Shown here piece after piece: positions 7,284 to 15,959 of a DNA stretch of 62,444 bases. A program made the translations under genes and the position numbers. The DNA comes from CAYVMD01 sp964452465 (GTDB lineage: Bacteria > Armatimonadota > JACIXR01). Location: the NCBI GenBank assembly GCA_964452465.1, contig CAYVMD010000008.1, positions 1 to 62,444 of the forward strand. Direction: 5' to 3'. The notes under the pieces were generated by a model. It was given only the letters and a program-made list of their open reading frames with translations, had not been told where the DNA came from and did not search any database. How positions within the stretch are numbered: the stretch's first letter is position 1; the number at the start of each line of letters is the position of its first letter.

Positions 7284-8349
7284 AGAAAGGGTCCTCCTTG
7301 CGGTTTCCCATCGAGAAACGGGAGGTCCTCCCTTCACCTTCTCCGCGATGCCCGAGTTATACGAACGCTTAAAAGGAGATCTGGGATTGGACGATGCGGG
7401 CATGAGGGAGATGTTCGGCGGGGACATAATTTGGGTGGGACCGTTGCCCAAAAGACAAGCCAGCCCCATCGCCTACGCCGACCCCACTATAGAGATAACC
7501 GAGGAGGGCTACTATCGCGATATCTGGGGCGTGGATTTCAAACCGGTGGAGTATCCCACCGGCAGATATGTGGAATTGGTCCGCCATCCTTTGAGGGATG
7601 CCCGGAGCTTGGAGGATCTCGAACGCTATCCCTATTGGCCCTCGGCAGACCTTTGGGATTACTCCACCGTTAAATCCCAGTGCTTACAAAACAAGGATTA
7701 CGCTACGATAGGACACTCCCGGGGCTTCTTTGAGATCAGTTGGTTTCTGAGGGGAATGGAGGGCTTCTTCAGCGACCTCATTTTGGACCCCCCTTTGGGG
7801 TTGGGGGTAATGGATAGGGTTTCTGAGTATTTGCTGGACAGGATGGAGAGGGTCCTTTTCTCCGCGGAGGGAGAACTTACCATGATGGAGATAAACGACG
7901 ATGTGGGAGGGCAGAATGGGCTCCTCGTAAGCCCCGATGTTTGGCGCAGGTATATAAAGCCTCGCTTGAAGAAGCAGGTGGAGGTCTGTAAGAGATACGG
8001 CGTCATCGTGCAGTATCACTCCTGTGGAAGCGTGCGCGCTATCCTCCCCGACCTCATAGAAATAGGTATAGATGTTTTGACCCCCGTCCAACCCCTCGCC
8101 CAGGGGATGGACCCCTTCGAGTTGAAGAGGGAATTCGGCAAGCACATAACCTTCCATGGTGGGGTGGATGTCCAAAGGCTTCTGCCCTATGGCAAGCCGG
8201 AGGAGGTTAGGGATTATGTTAAGCGGTTCATAGAGGCAGTAGGGAAGAATGGAGGGCTCATCGTAGCCCCCTCTCATAACCTTCAGCCCGACACGCCAAC
8301 CGAAAACATCCTGGCGATGTACCAGACGATCTGGGAGATGAGGGACTGA
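7273..8349 (+). CDS. Uroporphyrinogen decarboxylase-family (UroD/MtaA-like) protein
   Basis: 358 residues. It begins MTSKERVLLAVSHRE, the usual opening of UroD-like proteins outside haem synthesis, and contains QYHSCGSV (His249, Cys251) and THG-like sequence near FHGGVDVQRLLPYG, where corrinoid methyltransferases of the MtaA/MtbA type carry metal ligands. Its coupling to a dehydrogenase and to secreted glycosidase-like proteins argues against haem biosynthesis. Probably a TIM-barrel decarboxylase or methyltransferase acting on a small catabolite; the substrate cannot be assigned. It overlaps the preceding gene by 11 nt, suggesting translational coupling. Confidence 0.85.
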   Translation: MTSKERVLLAVSHRETGGPPFTFSAMPELYERLKGDLGLDDAGMREMFGGDIIWVGPLPKRQASPIAYADPTIEITEEGYYRDIWGVDFKPVEYPTGRYVELVRHPLRDARSLEDLERYPYWPSADLWDYSTVKSQCLQNKDYATIGHSRGFFEISWFLRGMEGFFSDLILDPPLGLGVMDRVSEYLLDRMERVLFSAEGELTMMEINDDVGGQNGLLVSPDVWRRYIKPRLKKQVEVCKRYGVIVQYHSCGSVRAILPDLIEIGIDVLTPVQPLAQGMDPFELKREFGKHITFHGGVDVQRLLPYGKPEEVRDYVKRFIEAVGKNGGLIVAPSHNLQPDTPTENILAMYQTIWEMRD

Positions 8350-8369
8350 AAAAGAAGGAGGGAGTTTCC

Positions 8370-11300
8370 ATGAAATATATCCTGTTAGCAGGGTTGTTTT
8401 TAATTGGGTTCTTGGCGCAAGGTGAAGAAGTGCTCCTTCGAGGGGAAACGAAAAGGGATTGGGAGGCGATCTCGGGGAAATGGGTCATCGAGGATGGACA
8501 AGCGAGCATAAACGAGACGCTGGGGGACCCCGCCTATCTTCTCCTTGCCTTTGCTCCTATAGCGAACGAGCAGGTTATCGAGGCAACCGTTACCATCTTG
8601 GAGAGGACGAAGGGAACCGGGTGGTCGGCAGGAGGGCTTTGCCTTTGGTTTGATAGGAGCAACTACTGGCGTCTTTCCCTCGTGGAAGCCCCCGACCTCC
8701 AAACTCGCTATCCGGAATTGGTCGAGCTTTACGAGGGCATCCACCAAGCCCAAATGACGGGTGCCACGAGGTTGGCGCTTACCAGCGAGGGGAGGATCGA
8801 CTGGCAATATGGGAGGAGGTATAGGCTCCGCCTGGAGTTGAACGAAGAAGAGATAAGGGGAGAGGTGAAGGATCTCCAGAGCGGGGATGTTTGGAGGATC
8901 AGGTATGAGTTCGATGGCGCTCCCGCGGTGAAGGCGGGAGTAGCGGGGCTTTGGGCACAGGGCTTCAAAGCGATTTTCGAGGATTTTTCGCTTCGCTACC
9001 GGCAGGAAGTGGGAAAAGGAAAACCAATAGAGGTTGAGGGAAGGAGGATAGGTATATTCAGGGACGAAACCTTTCCGGGAGAGGGGAAGGAGGTGGCGGA
9101 TTATTTGGGAAATTTATTTAAGAAGACGGGTCTGGAGGCAGCATATCTTGATAGCGAGGCGCTCTCCGCCCAAGCAAGCCTGGACCCTGCGCATTTCCCC
9201 CTCCTCATATTCCCCGATGCCCGCTACTTCCCCGGCATAGCGAAGCTCTCCCTCCTTTCCTATCTGAGGCAGGGAGGGAGACTCGTCCTGATAGGTGCTC
9301 CCTCCTTCACGAGGAAGGTTTGGAAAATCGATGGCGAATGGATGGATAGCGAGAAAATAGAGGAGGAAAAGGAAAGGTATGTTCTGCTCCAGCCAAGGAA
9401 CATGCTCTTTAAATTTGAGGAACTCCCCAGCGATTGGAAATACGAATCCAATTCGCCCCAAAATCCCGTAGAGGCAAAGTTGGCACAGGGGATAGAAGGA
9501 AGGTGCTTAGAGGTATCCGCTTCCCTACCTGGTTGGGGAGGGATAGGTTCCCTTCCTTTGGAACGCCCCTTCCCCCCAGGGCATTCCCTTACTTGCTTTT
9601 GGGCAAAGGGAGAGGAAGCAACCCGTCAAATGTCGGTGGAATGGAGGGAGAAGGATGGCTCCCGTTGGATAGCAGTGGTGGATCTGAAGCCGGAATGGAG
9701 GTTCTACGCCCTTCCACCCTCCGCCTTCGTTTATTGGCCCGACAACCCCAGCAAAGGCAGGGGAGGCATTGGGGATTCCTTCAATCCCGAAAATGCCCAG
9801 CAAATCCTGTTTGGCATCTCCAACTCCCACACACCGAAGAACGGAAGCGGGAAGCACACATTCTGGGTAGATGAGGTATCCACCGCTCCTCCTCCCAAGG
9901 AGTGGGAGAGTTTCCCCGACCCCTGGTCCTTTAGCCCCATAAGCTTGGAGGCGGTTTATCCCACCTACAAGATCTATCCCTTAACCAACATAGAGGAGTT
10001 CCGCACTTCCACTCAAGCGGTATTTCTTAAACCTTGGAACATAAAGGAAAAGATCACAGGCTTCTCGCCCGTTTGGCGTCCCCAAGGGGAAGGCTACAAC
10101 AGGGAAAGGCTTTGGCGGTGGCTCCCCCTCCTTGAGGCTTACAGCGGAGGGGAATTTCGCGGTGCCCCTGTTTCCCTCCTCCTCACCCCTAAGAACGCCC
10201 TGCTTTATATCGCCCTTCAGGATCCCCGGGATATCGAGAAATCGAACCTGGGGTCCACCCTATTGGAAACGATAAAGAGAATGGAGAAGCCCTTCATCTT
10301 CGAGGGAGGAGCGGAACATTTTCTCTATTACATGGGGGAAAGGGTGAAGTTAGGAGTGAAGGTGATCGGTCAAGGTGGGGAGCCAACCTCTTTGGAGGCG
10401 GTATGTAGGGTTAGGAAGGGAGAGAAGACCGTCTTTCAGTCCAAAAAATCCCTCTTCCTCCCTCCAAGGGAGGAAGGAAATGTAGAGTGGGAATGGACCC
10501 CTCCTTTACCCGGCGACGATTATCGCGTAGGGGTGGAGATAGCGGAGAATGGAACGCTCCTGGACCGAGTGGAGCATCCCCTGAGCGTAATATCTCCCCC
10601 CAAGAATGTAAGCCGGGAGGATTTTATCCAGGTCAAGGGAAGCGATTTCTACCTCAGGGGGAAGAGGTGGTTTCCGAGGGGCATCAACTATTGGCCCTCA
10701 ATGCTGGGAGGATTGGATGCAGATATATATGCCGGCAGTTGGCTCTCCCCCAAATTATATGACCCAACGCTCGTGGAGAGGGATCTCTCCCTACTGGAGA
10801 AAATGGGGATAAACCTGGTAAGCGCGGTGGGAGCCGATATCTATCTCGTCGGTGGCGAGGAAAGGGCAATGAGGAACCTCTTGGATTTCCTCCACAGGGC
10901 AGAGCGGCATAATATCAAAGTGATGCTTTACCTCGCGGGGGCGCATCCCTTCAATTTCGATGAGGAAAGGGTGCTCAACTTCATAAAGAAGGCTGGATTA
11001 GCCAACCTCCCCGTCATCTTTGCCTACGACATAGCCTGGGAGCCCTTCGAATATCCCCAGGTGCAAGGCGGTGGCTTCGATAAGGATTGGGAGAAATGGC
11101 TGATAGAAAGATACGGAAGCGTGGAGAACGCCGAGGCGGATTGGGGCTGTAAACTGTCCCGGAGGAATGGCAGGGTTTCTCCCCCTTTGGGCATAGAAAA
11201 CCCTCGTCCCTGGGCCGCCTTCCTGCGCTTCTTCAGCGACCTCGCAAGTAGGAAATACAATCACGCAATAAGAAGGATCAAGAGCGTCGATCCCAACCAT

Positions 11301-12380
11301 CTCATAAGTTTCCGAGGCGGTGCCTGCGGATTGCCTCATGCCTACGGATGTGCCCATCTCTATTCGGTGGGCGTTGCCAAACATGTAGACTTTCTCTGCC
11401 CGGAGGGCTACAACCTCCAAACGAAGGGCTATGGCAACCCCACTCCCTGGGAGGACATAAGAAAGGGCGGGCTCATAACCCTTTATTACAGATTCATCGG
11501 AAGGGAAAAGCCCGTGATCTGGATGGAGTTCGCCGGCCCCATTTGGCCCAACGGCACGGAGTGGAATGACACAATGGTATGGACCCCGAAGGAACGGTTG
11601 GAATATCAGCGCTCGGAGGTCGAGAAGTTCTATAGGATGTTTGTGGAATCGGGAGCTAAAGGGTGTTGCCCTTGGTGGTATCCGGGAGGATTTCGGGTAG
11701 GAGAGATGAGTGACGCAGGTGTCATCAATCCCGATTGGGTGCCTCGTCCCGTGGTAGAGGTGATCGAGAAATACAATCCCCTCTTCGCTTCCTTTAAGCC
11801 TCCCCAACCCGATTTCTTCATAGATCTTGACTTCGACGCCCATCCTTTGGATGCCTGGGAGGTTTACTCCCCCATCTATCTAAAGGCATTGCAGGAAGGG
11901 AAAAAGCCCGCCGTTAAGACGAAGGGGACGGGCACGACCTCCCTAAACACCCCTCTAATCGCCGTTGGAAACACCCCCTATAATGGGAAGAATCCTCCAA
12001 AATATCTGAACGCGGAATTTAATTATATAGAGATAAGGGACAAAGAGGGACGATGGAGGGAAGTTAGGAACGGAGAGATGTTGGAGGTGAAAAAGGGAGA
12101 GGTTTGGTGCAGAGCCTCGGTGGGGAACATCGGGGAGGCGGAATGGATAGCACCGAAGAAGGGAGAGAAGGGTGAGGTCTACCTGGTGGTGGAGGGAAAC
12201 GGGGTAAGAATAGAAAAGGGGATAGCCAAGAACACCCCATTCCTCCAGGATGCGGAGGTCCCTCCTTTCCTCCTATTCTCCGATCTCCCCAAGGACATCA
12301 CCCTCAACTTCCAGATGTGTGCTAAGGATAGGGCTTTCTTCGGGGAGAAATGGAGGATCACCCTTAAAATCAAGGAGTAA
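8370..12380 (+). CDS. Very large secreted multidomain glycoside hydrolase-like protein (clan GH-A barrel)
   Basis: 1336 residues. The order is: signal peptide (MKYILLAGLFLIGFLAQG); a laminin-G/3-keto-hydrolase-like beta sandwich (about 20-215); a Rossmann-like amidotransferase-fold module (GRRIGIFRDETF to GGRLVLIGAPS, about 225-315); beta-rich linker modules; then a TIM barrel beginning VKGSDFYLRGKRWFPRGINYWP. In the barrel, AYDIAWEPFEYP places the likely acid/base at Glu891, and VIWMEFAGPIW places the likely nucleophile at Glu1053, as in clan GH-A (GH5/GH42-like). A C-terminal beta domain follows. It probably cleaves a polysaccharide or glycoside outside the cytoplasm. Substrate unknown. A good ribosome site (GAAGGAGGG) precedes the ATG. 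Confidence 0.85.
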   Translation: MKYILLAGLFLIGFLAQGEEVLLRGETKRDWEAISGKWVIEDGQASINETLGDPAYLLLAFAPIANEQVIEATVTILERTKGTGWSAGGLCLWFDRSNYWRLSLVEAPDLQTRYPELVELYEGIHQAQMTGATRLALTSEGRIDWQYGRRYRLRLELNEEEIRGEVKDLQSGDVWRIRYEFDGAPAVKAGVAGLWAQGFKAIFEDFSLRYRQEVGKGKPIEVEGRRIGIFRDETFPGEGKEVADYLGNLFKKTGLEAAYLDSEALSAQASLDPAHFPLLIFPDARYFPGIAKLSLLSYLRQGGRLVLIGAPSFTRKVWKIDGEWMDSEKIEEEKERYVLLQPRNMLFKFEELPSDWKYESNSPQNPVEAKLAQGIEGRCLEVSASLPGWGGIGSLPLERPFPPGHSLTCFWAKGEEATRQMSVEWREKDGSRWIAVVDLKPEWRFYALPPSAFVYWPDNPSKGRGGIGDSFNPENAQQILFGISNSHTPKNGSGKHTFWVDEVSTAPPPKEWESFPDPWSFSPISLEAVYPTYKIYPLTNIEEFRTSTQAVFLKPWNIKEKITGFSPVWRPQGEGYNRERLWRWLPLLEAYSGGEFRGAPVSLLLTPKNALLYIALQDPRDIEKSNLGSTLLETIKRMEKPFIFEGGAEHFLYYMGERVKLGVKVIGQGGEPTSLEAVCRVRKGEKTVFQSKKSLFLPPREEGNVEWEWTPPLPGDDYRVGVEIAENGTLLDRVEHPLSVISPPKNVSREDFIQVKGSDFYLRGKRWFPRGINYWPSMLGGLDADIYAGSWLSPKLYDPTLVERDLSLLEKMGINLVSAVGADIYLVGGEERAMRNLLDFLHRAERHNIKVMLYLAGAHPFNFDEERVLNFIKKAGLANLPVIFAYDIAWEPFEYPQVQGGGFDKDWEKWLIERYGSVENAEADWGCKLSRRNGRVSPPLGIENPRPWAAFLRFFSDLASRKYNHAIRRIKSVDPNHLISFRGGACGLPHAYGCAHLYSVGVAKHVDFLCPEGYNLQTKGYGNPTPWEDIRKGGLITLYYRFIGREKPVIWMEFAGPIWPNGTEWNDTMVWTPKERLEYQRSEVEKFYRMFVESGAKGCCPWWYPGGFRVGEMSDAGVINPDWVPRPVVEVIEKYNPLFASFKPPQPDFFIDLDFDAHPLDAWEVYSPIYLKALQEGKKPAVKTKGTGTTSLNTPLIAVGNTPYNGKNPPKYLNAEFNYIEIRDKEGRWREVRNGEMLEVKKGEVWCRASVGNIGEAEWIAPKKGEKGEVYLVVEGNGVRIEKGIAKNTPFLQDAEVPPFLLFSDLPKDITLNFQMCAKDRAFFGEKWRITLKIKE

Positions 12381-12386
12381 GGGAAA

Positions 12387-15300
12387 ATGGCGATGAAGTT
12401 GTCCTTGTTTTTGCTTTCTCTTCCTTTCCTGGCATTTGGGCTTCCTTCTGGGGAAATCGCGAAGGGGAAAACGCTCATCTCCTTAGTAGAAGAAGGAGGC
12501 AAGATTTGGGGCTTTCAGCTAAAAGAGGGGAAACGAGAGATCGCCACCATATATTGGGACAGTTTGAGGGCTATGTATCCTGCTCGCTGGGAGAAGAAGG
12601 GCAATTCCTTAATTTTCGAGGATTTCCGCACCGATAGATCCTTCACCTTGAAAGATGGGAGGGTGAGGATAACCTTTTCCTCTTTGGATGATTATCCCGA
12701 GATCCATTTTCGCCTGGAGATTGGGGAGTTCGATCCTAAAGCGTGGGAAGGGAAGCAGGGCAAGATCCCCCTCCATTTCCTTGCTTGTTCCCTTCCCAGC
12801 GCCTCCATTTTCCAAGGAGGAGGTGGTTGGGCGATCGCCACACCCAACATAGACCCCTACCCTTTCCTGGGGATATCGCCCCAAGCGAGGAAGATTGCCT
12901 CGGAGTGGTCGGAAAATTGGAGTTATGCCCCTTCGATAGCCAGCCATGCCCTTCCCGTTGCTGGGCTCTGGCATCCCGATCGCCGAATCTATGTTGGCTA
13001 TGCCTTCTTCGAATCCCGCTTGAAGGGCGAGCTACCTCCCAGGGTAGGGATGAGTTATTGCTGGAGGAGCAAGAGGGTGAACGATTTCCTCGCCCTCGTC
13101 TTCCCCTATGCCAAGCCCCACAGGGTGTTGCGATACCCTCAAAGTGGCGATGTATACGAAGGACACTTCACGCTCCTCTATTCCACCTCCATGCCCTCCG
13201 ACGCTGACCCCAACGCCTTCTGCGTCCAATTCGCTTGGAGGCGCTACCGAGATTTCATGCCCGCCGTCCCCGATTATACCGACCTCTCCTGGCTTCCCAC
13301 CCCTTATAGAATAAAGGAATTCCACCATCCTCCCTATGCTCGCCTCCTTGGACGCCACCCTGGCGACTTCTTCGTAAAGCCGGGGACCCTACTTGGGCAT
13401 GGGACGAGTTGGCTATGGTCCTTGGATTATTTCTACGAGAAGAAGGACAAAGATGTACTGGGTATGCTTCATGAGGACCTCGCCCAATTGGAAAGATATG
13501 CCCAGCGTTTCAAAGTGGGGGGCGACGAATGCGTTTATTGGCAATGGCCGATAGAGGGGAATTGGCAGGATTTCTGGGGCAAGGGAGTGCCCACCCTTCA
13601 CAACATCCACGGCGTCCTTTGCGCCCTTGCTTTCCTGGATGCCTACCGCAACGAGCGGGATCCTCGCTATCTTCCCTATATAGATGGCACCCTGCTTTGG
13701 CTGAAACACATCCTATATACGCGCAACTGTTACCCCGATGTGCCCGATGGGATGTTCGCCTGGGATTCCGCTCCCTTCGCCACCTTCTGCATAAAATACG
13801 CCGATACTTTCCGAAGGGACAAGAACAGGAGGAAACTCGTCCAATTAGCGGAAAAGTTAACGCGAAGCCTGGTCTATCGTTGTTTAGCCATGTTCAACTC
13901 CGATAACGATCCCTACGACAACATAGATTCCTCCTGGATGATGGGAGGAAATGCGGGGGAGTTCTGGATAGGCATCGGTAGCGCTAACGAACTTTGGGAG
14001 ATGACCGCTGGTGTTCTGTTAGCTTACTTAGCGAGCGGTGATCCCGTCCTTGGACAGTATGTGAGAGGGATATTAGAAAGATGGCATTGGCTCTTCCGGG
14101 AAGCCCCCCATAAGAGCGTTTTGGAATGGGGCGACGAGTTCGCCGAGATCTGGGCTCTCACCGATAGCGTCCCCAATTACGACAAGAACGAGAGGTCAAC
14201 ATTCGGAGGGCTGTGGGGTGGGCTGGAGCAGTTGATATACCCTCCTTATGGGAGCAAAGCGAGGGTAGTGTGCAGGCAAAAGGCATCCATGGTGTTCAAT
14301 GTGGATGGCGTTCACACGACTATCTCCCATTATCGAGCGGACGAAGATGCTAATTTTTCTTTTCGGGTCCACTCCAAACTATCCACTCCTTTTGCTTTGG
14401 CGCTCACCTGGCCGTTCGTGGATCTACGCCCTAAAATGGTGAAGGTTAATGGGAAGCCGGCGGAAGTCTTCATCTCTGGGGAGAGACCCGACACCCTGAT
14501 CGTTAGAAATGTAAGGGATGGAGCGATTATAGAGGTAGGTGAGCAGGAAAAAGCAAAAAGCCTTCCCTCTTCTCTTGCCAAGAAGAGGTCCACTTGGAGT
14601 CCCCTTGAGATTAACGGTTTCTCCGCAGTGGACATCCATAAAAGAGCCAATGTGAGGATCAAAAGAAACTGGCTGGATAACTCCTCCTGGGCGGGATATG
14701 AAGGTGGATTGAAGTGGATACTTGGGGTCCCCTTCGTCCTCATAGAGCCGGGATGGGAGGTTCATCCTGTGGGTTTTGAGGGAGAGATGCCCCTTAAATT
14801 GAGGGGGCAGTTCTTGTTTGCCCTCTTGGGGCACATCTCCCCTCGCTCTCGCTTCTCCCTCCAATTCAGCGATGGGACCTACCTCCATCCCGATCTACAA
14901 GAGGCAGTGAAAGCGATCGAAGCCTGGCCTCCCTGCTTCGAATGGAGTTTCTCCCTCCTTGCCGTTCCCCTACCCTCCTCGAAGGAGGTAAGGCGCATAG
15001 AGGTAAGGGATTGCATTTTGTTCGCCCTAACGAAGGCGGAGAAGGAAGCGCCACTGGAGCTCGTCCTATCCGCGATAGAGGAACAAAGGAAGGCGAACGA
15101 GGAAATAGCCAGGGTGGAAGAAGCGGGAAAAGAGATCGCGGAGTGTTTGCGGAGGGCGGGGAAATCCGCCGTCCTACCCCTACCGCCCGGGCATAGCAAC
15201 ACTCCTCCCAGAGTTTTCTATCCTGCGGTTAAGGAAGGACTCCTCCATTTCCTCACGCCGGAGGAATTCGTCGATGAACAAACGTTTAACGGGAGGAACT

Positions 15301-15896
15301 TTCCCATCCTTTTCATTTTTGGCGACGAGCATTATATCCAAACGGTGAAGGAAGAGGGGGATGGCGACAGGGCACTCATTCGCTACTTGCGAGAAGGAGG
15401 AAGGATCGTTTCCCTATCCACTGGTCCTACACCTTGTGCCTATAATGAAAAAGGAGAGCTCGTCTCTTCTTTTGCCCGCTTTGGCTTCACCCTCGATGGG
15501 CTGGGAGGCACTCAACCTCCTTCCCCCTCCCAAGCCTATGTCCCCTGGGAGAAGCCTCCCGAGGGTGAGGAATTTTTCTTCCGGCGCAATCCCCACCAGA
15601 ATATAGTTCCCCAGGTCCCCGATGTGTTCCCCTTCTACGAGAGCGGGGACCAGCGATGGCGCCCAATGGGCAACTTTAGGAGACCGGGGGAAGTTGAGTA
15701 CATACCATTGATAAGTCTTTACGATGGAAAGGGGAACTATAGGGGAGATGGAGCTGTGGTGGTCAGGTTCAAGGGAGGTCCCTTGGAGGGCGGGCAAGTA
15801 GTCTATGTTTGGTTTAGGTTGTGGCAGGATAAAAAGTTCGGTCCCTTGCTCATCAGGGACATAGTCCGGGAGATAAGCGGTTTAGAAACGGATTGA
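12387..15896 (+). CDS. Very large secreted protein with six-hairpin-like and amidotransferase-fold modules
   Basis: 1169 residues. Signal peptide MAMKLSLFLLSLPFLAFG; the start at 12387 is set by AAGGAG, which overlaps the end of the previous gene. A beta-rich N-terminal part is followed by a helical region (about 330-620) with the alternating pattern of (alpha/alpha)6 glycosidases: YWQWPIEGNWQDFW, LHNIHGVLCALAFLDAY, DGMFAWDSAPFATF, SSWMMGGNAGEFWIG. The last part has an amidotransferase-like alpha/beta module (FPILFIFGDEHY, ALIRYLREGGRIVSLSTG) like the one in the preceding gene. I cannot name a family or a catalytic residue. By context it acts with its neighbour on an extracellular or periplasmic carbohydrate. 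Confidence 0.75.
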   Translation: MAMKLSLFLLSLPFLAFGLPSGEIAKGKTLISLVEEGGKIWGFQLKEGKREIATIYWDSLRAMYPARWEKKGNSLIFEDFRTDRSFTLKDGRVRITFSSLDDYPEIHFRLEIGEFDPKAWEGKQGKIPLHFLACSLPSASIFQGGGGWAIATPNIDPYPFLGISPQARKIASEWSENWSYAPSIASHALPVAGLWHPDRRIYVGYAFFESRLKGELPPRVGMSYCWRSKRVNDFLALVFPYAKPHRVLRYPQSGDVYEGHFTLLYSTSMPSDADPNAFCVQFAWRRYRDFMPAVPDYTDLSWLPTPYRIKEFHHPPYARLLGRHPGDFFVKPGTLLGHGTSWLWSLDYFYEKKDKDVLGMLHEDLAQLERYAQRFKVGGDECVYWQWPIEGNWQDFWGKGVPTLHNIHGVLCALAFLDAYRNERDPRYLPYIDGTLLWLKHILYTRNCYPDVPDGMFAWDSAPFATFCIKYADTFRRDKNRRKLVQLAEKLTRSLVYRCLAMFNSDNDPYDNIDSSWMMGGNAGEFWIGIGSANELWEMTAGVLLAYLASGDPVLGQYVRGILERWHWLFREAPHKSVLEWGDEFAEIWALTDSVPNYDKNERSTFGGLWGGLEQLIYPPYGSKARVVCRQKASMVFNVDGVHTTISHYRADEDANFSFRVHSKLSTPFALALTWPFVDLRPKMVKVNGKPAEVFISGERPDTLIVRNVRDGAIIEVGEQEKAKSLPSSLAKKRSTWSPLEINGFSAVDIHKRANVRIKRNWLDNSSWAGYEGGLKWILGVPFVLIEPGWEVHPVGFEGEMPLKLRGQFLFALLGHISPRSRFSLQFSDGTYLHPDLQEAVKAIEAWPPCFEWSFSLLAVPLPSSKEVRRIEVRDCILFALTKAEKEAPLELVLSAIEEQRKANEEIARVEEAGKEIAECLRRAGKSAVLPLPPGHSNTPPRVFYPAVKEGLLHFLTPEEFVDEQTFNGRNFPILFIFGDEHYIQTVKEEGDGDRALIRYLREGGRIVSLSTGPTPCAYNEKGELVSSFARFGFTLDGLGGTQPPSPSQAYVPWEKPPEGEEFFFRRNPHQNIVPQVPDVFPFYESGDQRWRPMGNFRRPGEVEYIPLISLYDGKGNYRGDGAVVVRFKGGPLEGGQVVYVWFRLWQDKKFGPLLIRDIVREISGLETD

Positions 15897-15921
15897 AGGC
15901 TTCCCTTCTTTATCTTATAAT
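15893..15921 (+). promoter_or_regulatory. Promoter for dnaE
   Basis: TTGAAG (15893-15898), 17-bp spacer, perfect TATAAT (15916-15921). The -35 box overlaps the stop codon of the upstream gene. The 5' UTR would be about 30 nt. Confidence 0.6.
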
Positions 15922-15959
15922 TTAATTCAATATCAAATCCTTAAGGAGGCAGGCATAGG

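Noticed and set aside
7684..8277. Long minus-strand frame opposite the UroD-like gene
   Set aside because: Antisense shadow of a well-supported gene, no domain pattern and no ribosome site.
10998..11843. 281-codon minus-strand frame opposite the large GH-A-type gene
   Set aside because: Antisense shadow created by codon bias; no recognisable protein features.
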